Below, piece by piece: positions 52,985-61,574 of a stretch of DNA of 64,000 bases. The stretch comes from Pseudoduganella aquatica (GTDB lineage Bacteria; Pseudomonadota; Gammaproteobacteria; Burkholderiales; Burkholderiaceae_D): NCBI RefSeq assembly GCF_009857595.1, contig NZ_WWCU01000012.1, forward strand, positions 95,115-159,114, written 5' to 3'. The position numbers and the translations under genes were made by a program. Position 1 is the stretch's first letter. Every line of letters starts with the position of its first letter. Below the pieces are notes generated by a model. That model was not told where the DNA came from and searched no databases. It saw nothing but the letters and a program-made list of their open reading frames with translations.

Positions 52985-54403
52985 ATGGACTTGATGCACT
53001 GGTTTACCGAAAATCCGGGCGCAGGCGGACTGCGCCACCTGGCCATTCCCAAACTGCTGGAGCGGCTGGACGCACTGTGCGAAGGCACCATCGCGGTCGA
53101 CACCGAAGCCCGCATCGTCTGGTGCAACGACAAATACCTGCAAATGCTGGGCTATAGCGACCCGCAATCCCTGCTGGGCCGCGACGTGGAGGAGATCATC
53201 CCAAACAGCCTGATGCGCCAGGTGGTCAAGAGCGGCGAGCCCATCCTGCTCGACCTGATGGCCTTCGGCAGCGAAACCTTTGTGGTGTCGCGCCTGCCGC
53301 TGACCGGGCCGGACGGCAAAGTGATAGGCGCGGTCGGCATCTGCCTGTACGACAAGCTGCACCACTTGAAGCCGCTGCTGGGCAAGTTCTCGCAATTGCA
53401 GGACGAGCTGGCGGAAACCCGGCGCCTGCTGGTGCAGGACCGCCGCCCGCGCTACACCCTGGCCAGCTATGTGGGCAACAGCCCTGCCAGCCTGGACGTG
53501 AAGCGCCAGGCGCGGCGCGCGGCGCAACTGGGCAGCACCGTGCTGCTGCTGGGCGAAACCGGCACCGGCAAGGAACTGCTGGCGCAAGCCATCCACGCCA
53601 GCTCGGCGCGCGCCAGCCAGCCCTTTATCGCCGTGAACGCCGCCGCCATTCCCGAAGCGCTGCTCGAGTCCGAATTCTTCGGCGCCGCGCCGGGCGCCTA
53701 CACCGGCGCCGACAAGCGCGGCCGCGATGGCAAGTTCAAGCTGGCGCACGGCGGCACCCTGTTCCTGGACGAGGTGGGCGACATGCCGCTGCAGATCCAG
53801 GCCAAGCTGCTGCGCGTGCTGCAGGAGCAGGAGGTGGAGCCGCTGGGCTCGAACAAGGTGATCAAGGTGGACGTGCGCATCATCGCCGCCACCAGCATCG
53901 ACCTGGTGCAGGCGCTGGCGCAAGGGCGGCTGCGGCGCGACCTGTACTACCGCCTCAACGTGCTGTCCATCACGCTGCCGCCGCTGCGCGAGCGCATCGC
54001 CGACCTGGAAGCGCTGTGCGAAGGCGCGCTGGAGCAGATCGCCGAGCGCACCGGCATGGCGCGGCGCGAGCTGACGCCGGGCGCCCTGCAGCGCCTGGGC
54101 GGCTACGACTGGCCCGGCAATGTGCGCGAGCTGCGCAACGTGCTGGAAAAAGCCGTGCTGCACAGCGACAACCGGCGCCTGGTGGCGGACGACTTCGACA
54201 CCATCCTGCCCCGGCTGGCGGCGGCCAGGACAGGCGCGTCCGCCGTGGTGCAGCCGCTGGCGCAGGCGGTGGCGGCGGCCGAACGCGGCGCCATCGAAGC
54301 GGCCCTGGCGGCGGCCGGCGGCAAGAAAACCGAGGCCGCGCGCCTGCTCGGCATTTCGCGCGCCACCCTCTATGAAAAAATGGCGCTGCTGCAACTGTTT
54401 TGA
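52985..54403 (+). CDS. Sigma-54-dependent transcriptional activator with PAS sensor domain
   Basis: A 472-residue enhancer-binding protein. The N-terminal PAS domain (about 25-130; DTEARIVWCNDKYLQMLGYS) is the sensor. The AAA+ domain (about 160-390) holds Walker A LGETGTGKE, the sigma-54 loop as GAYTGA instead of GAFTGA, Walker B GTLFLDEVGD and the R-finger region. A Fis-type helix-turn-helix ends the protein (KKTEAARLLGISRATLYEKM). The tyrosine variant of the loop occurs in active members. No receiver domain, so it likely responds to a small ligand. Divergent from gntP-bdhA, which has a matching sigma-54 promoter. ATG at 52985 preferred; a GTG at 52919 would run into the regulatory sites. 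Confidence 0.92.
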   Translation: MDLMHWFTENPGAGGLRHLAIPKLLERLDALCEGTIAVDTEARIVWCNDKYLQMLGYSDPQSLLGRDVEEIIPNSLMRQVVKSGEPILLDLMAFGSETFVVSRLPLTGPDGKVIGAVGICLYDKLHHLKPLLGKFSQLQDELAETRRLLVQDRRPRYTLASYVGNSPASLDVKRQARRAAQLGSTVLLLGETGTGKELLAQAIHASSARASQPFIAVNAAAIPEALLESEFFGAAPGAYTGADKRGRDGKFKLAHGGTLFLDEVGDMPLQIQAKLLRVLQEQEVEPLGSNKVIKVDVRIIAATSIDLVQALAQGRLRRDLYYRLNVLSITLPPLRERIADLEALCEGALEQIAERTGMARRELTPGALQRLGGYDWPGNVRELRNVLEKAVLHSDNRRLVADDFDTILPRLAAARTGASAVVQPLAQAVAAAERGAIEAALAAAGGKKTEAARLLGISRATLYEKMALLQLF

Positions 54404-54455
54404 GGCCCGCCCTGCCTTATACTGTCCCCACATAAAAACCAACGGAACCCTAGCG

Positions 54456-55325
54456 ATGCAGGATATCTTGCTGTTTGCCCCGCCCGCCACCCTGATCGCC
54501 GCCATCGCGGCCGGCATCTTCGGCCTGCTGATCGGCAGCTTCCTGAACGTCGTTATCCACCGCGTGCCCATCATGATGCAACGCGAGTCGGACAACTACG
54601 TGGCGTCCGAAATGGGCAAGGAACTGCCGCACACCGAACGCTACAACCTGGTGGTGCCGCGCTCGGCCTGCCCGCACTGCAAGCACCAGATCACCGCGCT
54701 GGAAAACATCCCCGTCGCCAGCTACCTGGTGCTGGGCGGGAAATGCAGCAACTGCAAGGCGCCGATCTCGCCGCGCTACCCCATTATCGAAGCGCTGACA
54801 GGCCTGCTGTCGGCGGCCCTGGTGTGGCAGTTCGGCAGCGGCTGGATGGGCCTGGCCACGCTGCTGTTCGCCTACATGCTGATCGCCATGACCTTTATCG
54901 ACGCCGACACCCAGCTGCTGCCGGACGACTTGACCCTGCCGCTGCTGTGGGCCGGCCTGCTGATCAACATCAACGGCACCTTCGTGCCGCTGCAGGACGC
55001 CGTGATAGGAGCGGCGGCCGGCTACCTGGCGCTGTGGTCCATCTACTGGCTGTTCAAGCTGGCCACCGGCAAGGAAGGCATGGGCTACGGCGACTTCAAA
55101 CTGCTGGGCGCGCTGGGTGCCTGGCTGGGCTGGGCGACGCTGCCGACCATTATCCTGCTGTCGTCCGTGGTGGGCGCGGTGGTGGGCATCAGCCTGATGG
55201 TGTTCGCCAAGCGCGGCCGCAACAACCCCATTCCCTTCGGTCCCTACCTGGCGGTGGCCGGCCTGATCACGCTGATGTACGGCGGCCCGCTGGCGGCCTT
55301 CACCTCCAGCGTGCTGGGCCATTAA
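54456..55325 (+). CDS. pilD: Prepilin leader peptidase/N-methyltransferase
   Basis: Aspartic membrane protease of 289 residues that cleaves and N-methylates type IV prepilins. The N-terminal methyltransferase domain has GSFLNVVIHRVP and the two CxxC pairs CPHCKHQI and CSNCKAPISPRYP. The peptidase domain has the catalytic aspartates in FIDADTQLLPDDL and GYGDFKLLGALGAWLG. The ATG at 54456 gives the normal N-terminus; upstream frame overlaps the activator gene and is rejected. Leads into coaE. Confidence 0.96.
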   Translation: MQDILLFAPPATLIAAIAAGIFGLLIGSFLNVVIHRVPIMMQRESDNYVASEMGKELPHTERYNLVVPRSACPHCKHQITALENIPVASYLVLGGKCSNCKAPISPRYPIIEALTGLLSAALVWQFGSGWMGLATLLFAYMLIAMTFIDADTQLLPDDLTLPLLWAGLLININGTFVPLQDAVIGAAAGYLALWSIYWLFKLATGKEGMGYGDFKLLGALGAWLGWATLPTIILLSSVVGAVVGISLMVFAKRGRNNPIPFGPYLAVAGLITLMYGGPLAAFTSSVLGH

Positions 55326-55331
55326 GCGCAC

Positions 55332-55973
55332 GTGGACAAGACGGTAAAATTCAGCGTCGGCCTGACCGGCGGCATCGGCAGCGGCAAGAGCGCGGTGGCC
55401 ACGCGCTTCGCCGCGCTGGGCGCCACCATTGTCGACACCGACCGCATCGCGCACAGCATGACGGTGGCCGGCGGCCCGGCCATGCCGGCCCTGGTGGCCG
55501 AATTCGGCCCCGAATTCGCCGACGCCAGCGGCGCCATGGACCGCGCCCGCATGCGCGCGCTGGTGTTCAGCGACGCCACCGCCAAGGCCAGGCTGGAAGC
55601 CATCCTGCACCCCATGATACGCAGCGCCGCCGAAGCGGCGGGCGCGGCCGCCACCGGCCCCTATGTGATCTACGACGTGCCGCTGCTGGTCGAGTCCGGC
55701 AGCTGGCGCAGCCGGGTGCAGCGCGTGCTGGTGGTGGACTGCCCGGAGGCGACGCAGGTGGCGCGCGTGATGGCGCGCAATCAGATGACGGCCAGCCAGG
55801 TGCAAGCCATTATGGCGGCGCAGGCGCCGCGCTCCGCACGATTGGCGGCAGCGGACGATATCATTAATAATGAGGGGGATTTAACCGCACTGGACCCGCA
55901 AATTGCGCGATTACACCATTTATACCTGGCATTTTCGGCAGGAACGATAACAATACCATCGCAACGTTTGTAA
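55332..55973 (+). CDS. coaE: Dephospho-CoA kinase
   Basis: Last enzyme of coenzyme A synthesis, 213 residues. P-loop GLTGGIGSGKSAVATRFA, DTDRIAH with the catalytic Asp, ILHPMIR and YVIYDVPLLVESGSW are standard. Start is GTG at 55332, six bases after pilD. The C-terminal tail ending TITIPSQRL is slightly longer than the E. coli enzyme. Confidence 0.95.
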   Translation: MDKTVKFSVGLTGGIGSGKSAVATRFAALGATIVDTDRIAHSMTVAGGPAMPALVAEFGPEFADASGAMDRARMRALVFSDATAKARLEAILHPMIRSAAEAAGAAATGPYVIYDVPLLVESGSWRSRVQRVLVVDCPEATQVARVMARNQMTASQVQAIMAAQAPRSARLAAADDIINNEGDLTALDPQIARLHHLYLAFSAGTITIPSQRL

Positions 55974-56037
55974 TTTTGCTTCGCTTGGTTCAGAATCACG
56001 GAATTCTTTGCAGGCCCATCTATAGAGGGAAGTCATT

Positions 56038-56793
56038 TTGATTGTCTACGAATACCCTTTCAACGAGCGCATACGCACGTTGTTGCGGCTGGAAGACCTG
56101 TACGAGAAATTCAAGTTCTTTGTGCATCAAGAACACCCCATGCAGCACCACGTCGCGCTGGCCACGATCTTCGACATGCTCGAAGTGGCAGGCCGGGCGG
56201 ACCTCAAGTCGGATCTGCTGCAGGAACTGGAGCGCCAGCGCCAGACATTGCTGAGCTACCGTTCCAACCCGAATGTACAGGCTGAAACGCTGGACGCCAT
56301 CCTGTCCGAAGTGGACAGCGTGAGCAGCGCCCTGGTCGCCGCGCAAGGAAAAACCGGCCAGAACGTGCGCGACAACGAATGGCTGATGAGCATACGCGGC
56401 CGCACCATCATCCCCGGCGGCGCCTGCGAATTCGACCTGCCGTCCTACTACGCCTGGCAAAAACGCAGTTCCGAGCAGCGCTTCAACGACATCGCCGGCT
56501 GGTTCGCCCCGCTGGCGCCGCTGTTCGACGCCCTGGCCCTGGTGCTGCGCCTGCTGCGCGACTCCGGCGGCCCGGTTAAAATGATCGCCAACGCCGGCAG
56601 CTACCAGCAAATGCTGCAAGGCAAGGTCTACCAGATGCTGCGGCTGACCCTGGATGAAAGCATGGGCGCGATACCGGAAATATCGGCCAATAAATATATG
56701 CTGTGGGTCAGATTCACCACCCAAGGCGGCGATCTGAAACCCAAGCCGCTGGAAGAAGATGTACCATTCGAGCTCACGCTCTGTAATTTTTAA
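56038..56793 (+). CDS. zapD: Cell division protein ZapD
   Basis: FtsZ-binding protein of 251 residues that bundles Z-ring filaments. Family features are [20 protein letters not shown] at the N-terminus, the basic [23 protein letters not shown] centre and the acidic C-terminus. The start is TTG at 56038, preceded by GAGGGA nine bases upstream; no ATG gives the conserved N-terminus. Sits in the usual coaE-zapD-yacG order. Confidence 0.95.
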   Translation: MIVYEYPFNERIRTLLRLEDLYEKFKFFVHQEHPMQHHVALATIFDMLEVAGRADLKSDLLQELERQRQTLLSYRSNPNVQAETLDAILSEVDSVSSALVAAQGKTGQNVRDNEWLMSIRGRTIIPGGACEFDLPSYYAWQKRSSEQRFNDIAGWFAPLAPLFDALALVLRLLRDSGGPVKMIANAGSYQQMLQGKVYQMLRLTLDESMGAIPEISANKYMLWVRFTTQGGDLKPKPLEEDVPFELTLCNF

Positions 56794-56802
56794 AGAACCG
56801 CC

Positions 56803-56973
56803 ATGACCGTAGTTGATTGCCCAAGCTGCTCCGCCAAAGTGGAGTGGACTGAAAAAAACAAATACCGCCCCTTCTGTTCCGAACGGTGCAAACAAATCGA
56901 CCTGGGCGCCTGGGCCGAGGAAAAATACGCCATTCCCGCCGCTCCGCCCCGCGATCCCCTCGACGAAGAATAA
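56803..56973 (+). CDS. yacG: DNA gyrase inhibitor YacG
   Basis: A 56-residue zinc-finger protein: [15 protein letters not shown], then [20 protein letters not shown]. The four cysteines CPSC and CSERC bind one zinc, and the LGAWAEE-Y-I-P motif is diagnostic. YacG binds GyrB and inhibits gyrase. It starts ten bases after zapD and is followed at once by a strong terminator. Confidence 0.94.
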   Translation: MTVVDCPSCSAKVEWTEKNKYRPFCSERCKQIDLGAWAEEKYAIPAAPPRDPLDEE

Positions 56974-56975
56974 GC

Positions 56976-57024
56976 GGTCAGGGTTAGTTTTCCGGTACCG
57001 GGAAACTAACCCTGACCCCTTTTT
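56976..57024 (+). terminator. Intrinsic terminator after yacG
   Basis: An 18-base stem, starting GGTCAGGGTTAG and ending CTAACCCTGACC, with a GGTACC loop and one mismatch, is followed by CC and seven T. It lies between yacG and the convergent mutT, where no other signal exists. Confidence 0.9.
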
Positions 57025-57027
57025 TTG

Positions 57028-57441
57028 CTACGGCAAGGCTGTTGGGTCGTGGCGGATCTGGTCCAGCCATTCGAGAAGCGGTATCGTGGCGGGCAGCAAC
57101 GGCTCCAGGCCGACCGTGCCTTGCCACGCGAAGGCCTGCCCTTCCAGGCTCTGCGGTTCGCCGTGCCAGTCGCGGCTGATGTAGAAGTGCAGCCGCACGT
57201 GGGCGTGCGGGTACACGTATTCCACGCCGCACCATTCCTGCGCGCTGTTCACCGTCAGCCCCAGCTCTTCCACAAACTCCCGTTTCAGCGCCTCGAGCAC
57301 CGTCTCGCCCGGATCGACTTTGCCACCGGGGAATTCCCAGTAGCCGTCATAGGGCTTGCCCGCCGGGCGCTGGCCCAGCAGCACGTCGCCGTTCGGCTTG
57401 ATCAGGATGCCGACTGCGACGTCCACTTTCTTGTCAGTCAT
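57028..57441 (-). CDS. mutT: 8-oxo-dGTP diphosphatase (Nudix)
   Basis: A 137-residue Nudix hydrolase that removes oxidised dGTP. The Nudix box GGKVDPGETVLEALKREFVE-ELG is complete, with preceding VLLGQRPAGKPYDGYWEFPG typical of MutT. It abuts the DUF815 ATPase gene (TGA directly followed by ATG) and forms the leftward run argJ-DUF815-mutT, conserved in betaproteobacteria. Confidence 0.94.
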   Translation of the reverse strand: MTDKKVDVAVGILIKPNGDVLLGQRPAGKPYDGYWEFPGGKVDPGETVLEALKREFVEELGLTVNSAQEWCGVEYVYPHAHVRLHFYISRDWHGEPQSLEGQAFAWQGTVGLEPLLPATIPLLEWLDQIRHDPTALP

Positions 57442-58323
57442 TCACTTGCTTTCTTCGGGTAGTTTGCCGGCGTAGTCCTTGGCGAACTGCCAGGCCACGC
57501 GGCCGGAACGCGAACCGCGCTGCAGCGCCCAGCGCAGGGCGTCGCCGCGTGCCGCTTCCACTTGCTCCGGCGTGCAGCCGAAGCTGCCCAGCCAGTGCGC
57601 GCAGATGTCGAGGTAGTCGTCCTGCTTGAAGGCGTAGAACGACAGCCACAGGCCGAAGCGCTCGGACAGGGAGATCTTCTCTTCCACCGTCTCGCCGGGA
57701 TGCAGGTCGCCGTCCTCGTCGTGCTTGTAGCTCATGTTGTCGGCCATGCGCTCAGGCATCAGGTGGCGACGGTTGGAAGTGGCGTAGATCAGCACGTTGT
57801 TGGACTGGGCCGCGATGGAGCCGTCCAGCGCCACTTTCAGCGCCTTGTAGCCGCTCTCGCCCTCCTCGAACGACAAGTCGTCGCAGAAGATGATGAAGCG
57901 CTCGGGCCGGCCCGCCACCAGGTCCACGATGTCCGGCAGCTCGGCCAGGTCGGCCTTGTCGACTTCGATCAAACGCAGGCCATCTTTCGCGAACTGGTTC
58001 AAACAGGCCTTGATCAGCGACGATTTGCCGGTGCCGCGCGCGCCCGTCAGCAGCACGTTGTTGGCCGGGCGGCCGGACACGAACTGGCGCGTATTCTGCT
58101 CGATGGCGGCTTTTTGCGGGGCGATGTTGTGCAGATCGTCCAGCGCGATGCTGGACACGTGCGCCACCGCCTGCAAATGGCTGACGCCGCCGTTGCGGCG
58201 CCGCCAGCGGTAGGCGTAGCCCAGCTTCCAGTCCGGCTCGCGCGGGGCTTGCGGCAGGATGGCTTCCACCCTTTGCAGCAGGGCCTCGGCGCGCACCAGG
58301 AATTGTTCGAGGGGCGTCGCCAT
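57442..58323 (-). CDS. DUF815 family AAA+ ATPase
   Basis: A 293-residue ATP-binding protein of unknown function. Walker A LLTGARGTGKSSLIKAC lies at about 90-105, Walker B FIIFCDDLSFEEGE near 145, and the sensor-1 strand VLIYATSNRRHLMPERM follows with SERFGLWLSF. It is linked to argJ (one base apart) and mutT (zero bases), an arrangement typical of the group. Role unproven. Confidence 0.9.
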   Translation of the reverse strand: MATPLEQFLVRAEALLQRVEAILPQAPREPDWKLGYAYRWRRRNGGVSHLQAVAHVSSIALDDLHNIAPQKAAIEQNTRQFVSGRPANNVLLTGARGTGKSSLIKACLNQFAKDGLRLIEVDKADLAELPDIVDLVAGRPERFIIFCDDLSFEEGESGYKALKVALDGSIAAQSNNVLIYATSNRRHLMPERMADNMSYKHDEDGDLHPGETVEEKISLSERFGLWLSFYAFKQDDYLDICAHWLGSFGCTPEQVEAARGDALRWALQRGSRSGRVAWQFAKDYAGKLPEESK

Positions 58324-58324
58324 A

Positions 58325-59563
58325 TCAGGAACGGTAGTCGGCGTTGATGCTGACGTAGTCGTGCGACAGGTCGCAGGTGTAGACGGTGGCGGCCGCGCCG
58401 CCGCGCGCCAGCTTCACGCGCACCGCGATTTCGCTCTGCTTCATCACGCGCTGGCCGTCTTCTTCCTTGTAGTCCGGGTTGCGGCCGCCGTTCTTGGCCA
58501 CCCACACGTCGTCCAGGTAGAGGTTGAGCTTGCTCACGTCCAGATCGTCCACGCCGGCGTAGCCGATGGCGGCCAGGATGCGGCCCAGGTTGGGGTCGGA
58601 CGCGAAGAAGGCGGTTTTCACCAGCGGCGAGTGGGCGATGGAGTACGCGATCTTGCGGCATTCTTCCACGTTCTTGCCGTCTTCCACCGTGATCGTCATG
58701 AACTTGGTGGCGCCTTCGCCGTCGCGGATGATGGCTTGCGCCAGGAACACGGACAGCTCGGTGACGGCGGCGGCCAGGGCCTTGTATTCCGGCGAATCGA
58801 CCGAGTTCACTTCCAGCGTGCCGGCGCCGGTGGCGACCAGCATGAAGGAGTCGTTGGTCGAGGTGTCGCCGTCGATGGTGATGCAGTTGAAGGACTGGTC
58901 GGCGGCCTGCTTGACCAGCACGTCCAGCACCGGCTGCGCCACTTTGGCGTCGAAGGCCAGGAAGCCCAGCATGGTGGCCATGTTCGGCTTGATCATGCCG
59001 GCGCCCTTGGAGATGCCGGTGAGCGTGACCTTGTGGCCGGCGATGTCCACCGTGCGCGAGCCGGCTTTCGGCTGGGTGTCGGTGGTCATGATGGCTTCGG
59101 CGGCATTGAACCAGTTGTCGGCGGTCAGGTTGGCGACGGCGTTCGGCAGGCCGGCCACGATGCGGTCCACCGGCAGCGGCTCGAGGATCACGCCGGTCGA
59201 GAACGGCAGGATCTGGCCCGCTTCGCAGCCCAGCAGCTCAGCCAGCGCCGAGCAGCTCTGCTGCGCGCGCGCCAGGCCTTCTTCGCCGGTGCCGGCGTTG
59301 GCGTTGCCGGTGTTGACCATCAGTGCGCGGATGGGCGCGCCGCCGGCGTTCACGGCCGCCAGGTTGGCCTTCGAGATCTGCACCGGCGCGGCGCAGAAGC
59401 GGTTCAGCGTGAACACGCCGGACACGGTGGCGCCCGGCGCCAGGCGCAGCACCAGCAAGTCCTTGCGGTTCGGCTTTTTGATGCCGGCTTCGGCAAAACC
59501 GATCTCGATGCCGGCAACCGGCTTCAGATCTGCAGCGACAGGAATGGGGGAATTGACGGCCAT
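58325..59563 (-). CDS. argJ: Glutamate N-acetyltransferase/amino-acid acetyltransferase
   Basis: Bifunctional Ntn-fold enzyme of the cyclic arginine pathway, 412 residues. The self-cleavage site lies in [20 protein letters not shown], where the Thr becomes the N-terminal nucleophile of the beta subunit. [19 protein letters not shown] and the GDTSTNDSF segment are also conserved. Start [18 protein letters not shown] is canonical. First gene of argJ-DUF815-mutT. Confidence 0.96.
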   Translation of the reverse strand: MAVNSPIPVAADLKPVAGIEIGFAEAGIKKPNRKDLLVLRLAPGATVSGVFTLNRFCAAPVQISKANLAAVNAGGAPIRALMVNTGNANAGTGEEGLARAQQSCSALAELLGCEAGQILPFSTGVILEPLPVDRIVAGLPNAVANLTADNWFNAAEAIMTTDTQPKAGSRTVDIAGHKVTLTGISKGAGMIKPNMATMLGFLAFDAKVAQPVLDVLVKQAADQSFNCITIDGDTSTNDSFMLVATGAGTLEVNSVDSPEYKALAAAVTELSVFLAQAIIRDGEGATKFMTITVEDGKNVEECRKIAYSIAHSPLVKTAFFASDPNLGRILAAIGYAGVDDLDVSKLNLYLDDVWVAKNGGRNPDYKEEDGQRVMKQSEIAVRVKLARGGAAATVYTCDLSHDYVSINADYRS

Positions 59564-59875
59564 GTGGGTTCTCGGGCTAGTGTAAGGGAAGCCGTTATTG
59601 TAATGCCTGTTGCCAGCGCACGCGGATTACTACTTTCGGTTAAAACCCCACCTCCTACTGTTTTTTTCCAAACCTTGAAAGTTCGGCCAAAAACACAGAA
59701 AACTTGCCGAAAAATTCATAAAACCGTACTAAAAAGCGACAAAAATCTAGAGGCTTTGTTCAGTACAACGTTTTCATAATCATGCCTTGAAGAAAATTCA
59801 TCTAAGGTAGGCAACGCATGCGGCGCTCCGGGCTGGCCGCTCTTTTGAAAAATAAAGTGATTGGAACCCTTACCG
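59564..59875. other. Gene-free 312-base stretch between divergent argJ and porin genes
   Basis: AT-rich in its centre (about 59650-59800), probably holding promoters for both directions. GGAA ten bases before 59876 is the likely ribosome site of the porin gene. No structure or gene recognised. Confidence 0.5.
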
Positions 59876-61093
59876 ATGAAAAAGCAACTTCTAGTAGCAT
59901 CCGTCCTCGCTGCCTGCAGCGCCATGCAGGCCCAGGCCGGCTCGCTGGACGACGGCAACCTGAGCATCAGCGGTTTCGGCACCCTGGCAGTGGCCAAGAG
60001 CGACACCGACACCGCCCAGTTCGCGCGCTACAACCAGGCCACCGGCGTGGGCGACAGCCCGCGCATCGGCCTGGACAGCAACCTCGGCCTGCAAGCGAGC
60101 TACAAGATCAACGACTGGCTGTCCGGCACCGCGCAGGTGCTGACGCGCAAGAACACCAGCCCCAGCTTCACCAGCGACCTGACCTGGGCCTTCCTGAAAA
60201 TGAAGGTCAACGACGAGATCAATGTGCGCGTGGGCCGCATGGTCATGCCGGCCTTCCTGATTTCCGACTACCAGAACGTGGGCTACGCCAACACCATGAT
60301 GCGGCCGCCGATTGAAGTCTACGGCCAGGATCCGATCGAAAACGTGGACGGCGTGGACCTGAACTACCAGCACGCCTTCGGCGACACCAACTTCACCGCG
60401 CAGGCCTTCGCCGGCTCCAGCCGCGGCAAGCTGTTCGTGCCGACCGCCGGCGGCTCCGTGGCCAAGTACCGCGCGCCGGCCCAGGGCGTGAGCCTGGCCG
60501 TCGAGCACGGCCCCGTGACCGTGCGCCTGGGCCATCTGCGCGCCGAACTGAACAGCGACAACCTGCTGCCGATCAACAGCCTGGCCGCCACGCTGAAGCA
60601 AGTGGGCTTCGGCCAGCTGGGCCAGGATCTGGGCATCGTCGAGGGCAAGAAGATGAGCTTCACCTCGCTGGGCCTGGCGCTGGACTGGAACAATATCGTG
60701 GTCCAGACCGAATACGCGATGCGCCGCGCGCACGACCCGGTGTACATCCCGGAAACCAATTCCTGGTACGCCATGGGCGCCTACCGCTTCGGCAAAGTGC
60801 TGCCCTACTTCGCGCACGCCGCCAGCAAGGGCTCGGGCAGCTCCATCACCGTGCCGGCCGCGCTGGCCAAGATTCCTGCGCTGAACGCCGCCGTCAACAA
60901 CCTGCTGATCTCGCCCGAGCAGTCGACCAACCTGGTCGGCGTGCGCTGGGACTTCGCCAAGTCGCTCGCGCTCAAGGTGCAGGTGGACCGCGTCAAGCCC
61001 AAGGTCAAGTCGGGCCAGCTGATCTTCACGCCGGCCGCCGGCCAAAAAGACAGCGTGACCGTGGTCGCAGCCGGTCTGGATTTCGTATTCTAA
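59876..61093 (+). CDS. Porin-like outer membrane beta-barrel protein
   Basis: A 405-residue exported protein with signal peptide ending AMQAQA-GSL. The body alternates short hydrophobic beta strands and polar loops, with barrel-like phrases (LSISGFGTLAVAKSD, GLQASYKINDWLSGTAQVL, VRVGRMVMPAFLISD) and a terminal aromatic (AAGLDFVF). It resembles the anion-type porins that precede PstS-like proteins in betaproteobacteria. The ATG at 59876 is chosen over a TTG five codons upstream. It heads a three-gene run with a periplasmic protein and a histidine kinase. Confidence 0.8.
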   Translation: MKKQLLVASVLAACSAMQAQAGSLDDGNLSISGFGTLAVAKSDTDTAQFARYNQATGVGDSPRIGLDSNLGLQASYKINDWLSGTAQVLTRKNTSPSFTSDLTWAFLKMKVNDEINVRVGRMVMPAFLISDYQNVGYANTMMRPPIEVYGQDPIENVDGVDLNYQHAFGDTNFTAQAFAGSSRGKLFVPTAGGSVAKYRAPAQGVSLAVEHGPVTVRLGHLRAELNSDNLLPINSLAATLKQVGFGQLGQDLGIVEGKKMSFTSLGLALDWNNIVVQTEYAMRRAHDPVYIPETNSWYAMGAYRFGKVLPYFAHAASKGSGSSITVPAALAKIPALNAAVNNLLISPEQSTNLVGVRWDFAKSLALKVQVDRVKPKVKSGQLIFTPAAGQKDSVTVVAAGLDFVF

Positions 61094-61102
61094 GGTGACT
61101 TC

Positions 61103-61510
61103 ATGAAAAAAACGCTCCCAGCCCTGATCCTGGCCGTCCTCGCCGCCGCCGCCCTGCCCGCGTCCGCCGAAACGGTCGTGATCGTCAACAAGGCCAACCC
61201 GGCCACGCGCATGTTCTCCGAGCAGGCATCCCAGTTCTTCCTCGGCAAATCGACCATGTTCACGCCGGTGGACCAGGCCGAAGGCTCGCATATCCGCAAC
61301 GACTTCTACCAGAAAGTGGCCGACAAGGACGCGGCCCAGGTGAAGGCGCTGTGGTCCAAGCTGGTGTTTACCGGCAAGGCCACGCCGCCCAAGGAATACA
61401 AATCCAACGCCGACGTGAAAAAGGCGGTGGCCGACGATCCCAAGGCCATCGGCTACATCGACAAATCCGCCGTCGACGACACGGTGAAGGTGATCTTGAC
61501 ACTCCCTTAA
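61103..61510 (+). CDS. Small PstS-like periplasmic protein
   Basis: A 135-residue exported protein (signal ending LPASA-ETV). The mature part VVIVNKANPATRMFSEQASQ plus FFLGKSTMF, and the end DPKAIGYIDKSAVDDTVKVI, match single-lobe PstS-like phosphate-binding-family proteins. It is about half the size of a true PstS, so it probably serves as ligand receptor rather than transporter component. It lies between the porin and sensor kinase genes, a recurrent trio. Confidence 0.78.
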   Translation: MKKTLPALILAVLAAAALPASAETVVIVNKANPATRMFSEQASQFFLGKSTMFTPVDQAEGSHIRNDFYQKVADKDAAQVKALWSKLVFTGKATPPKEYKSNADVKKAVADDPKAIGYIDKSAVDDTVKVILTLP

Positions 61511-61574
61511 CATTGTTGCATGCGGTATATTGCTGTCTGGGGACGCGGGGCGTCCAGGACAGCAAGGAGTGGGT

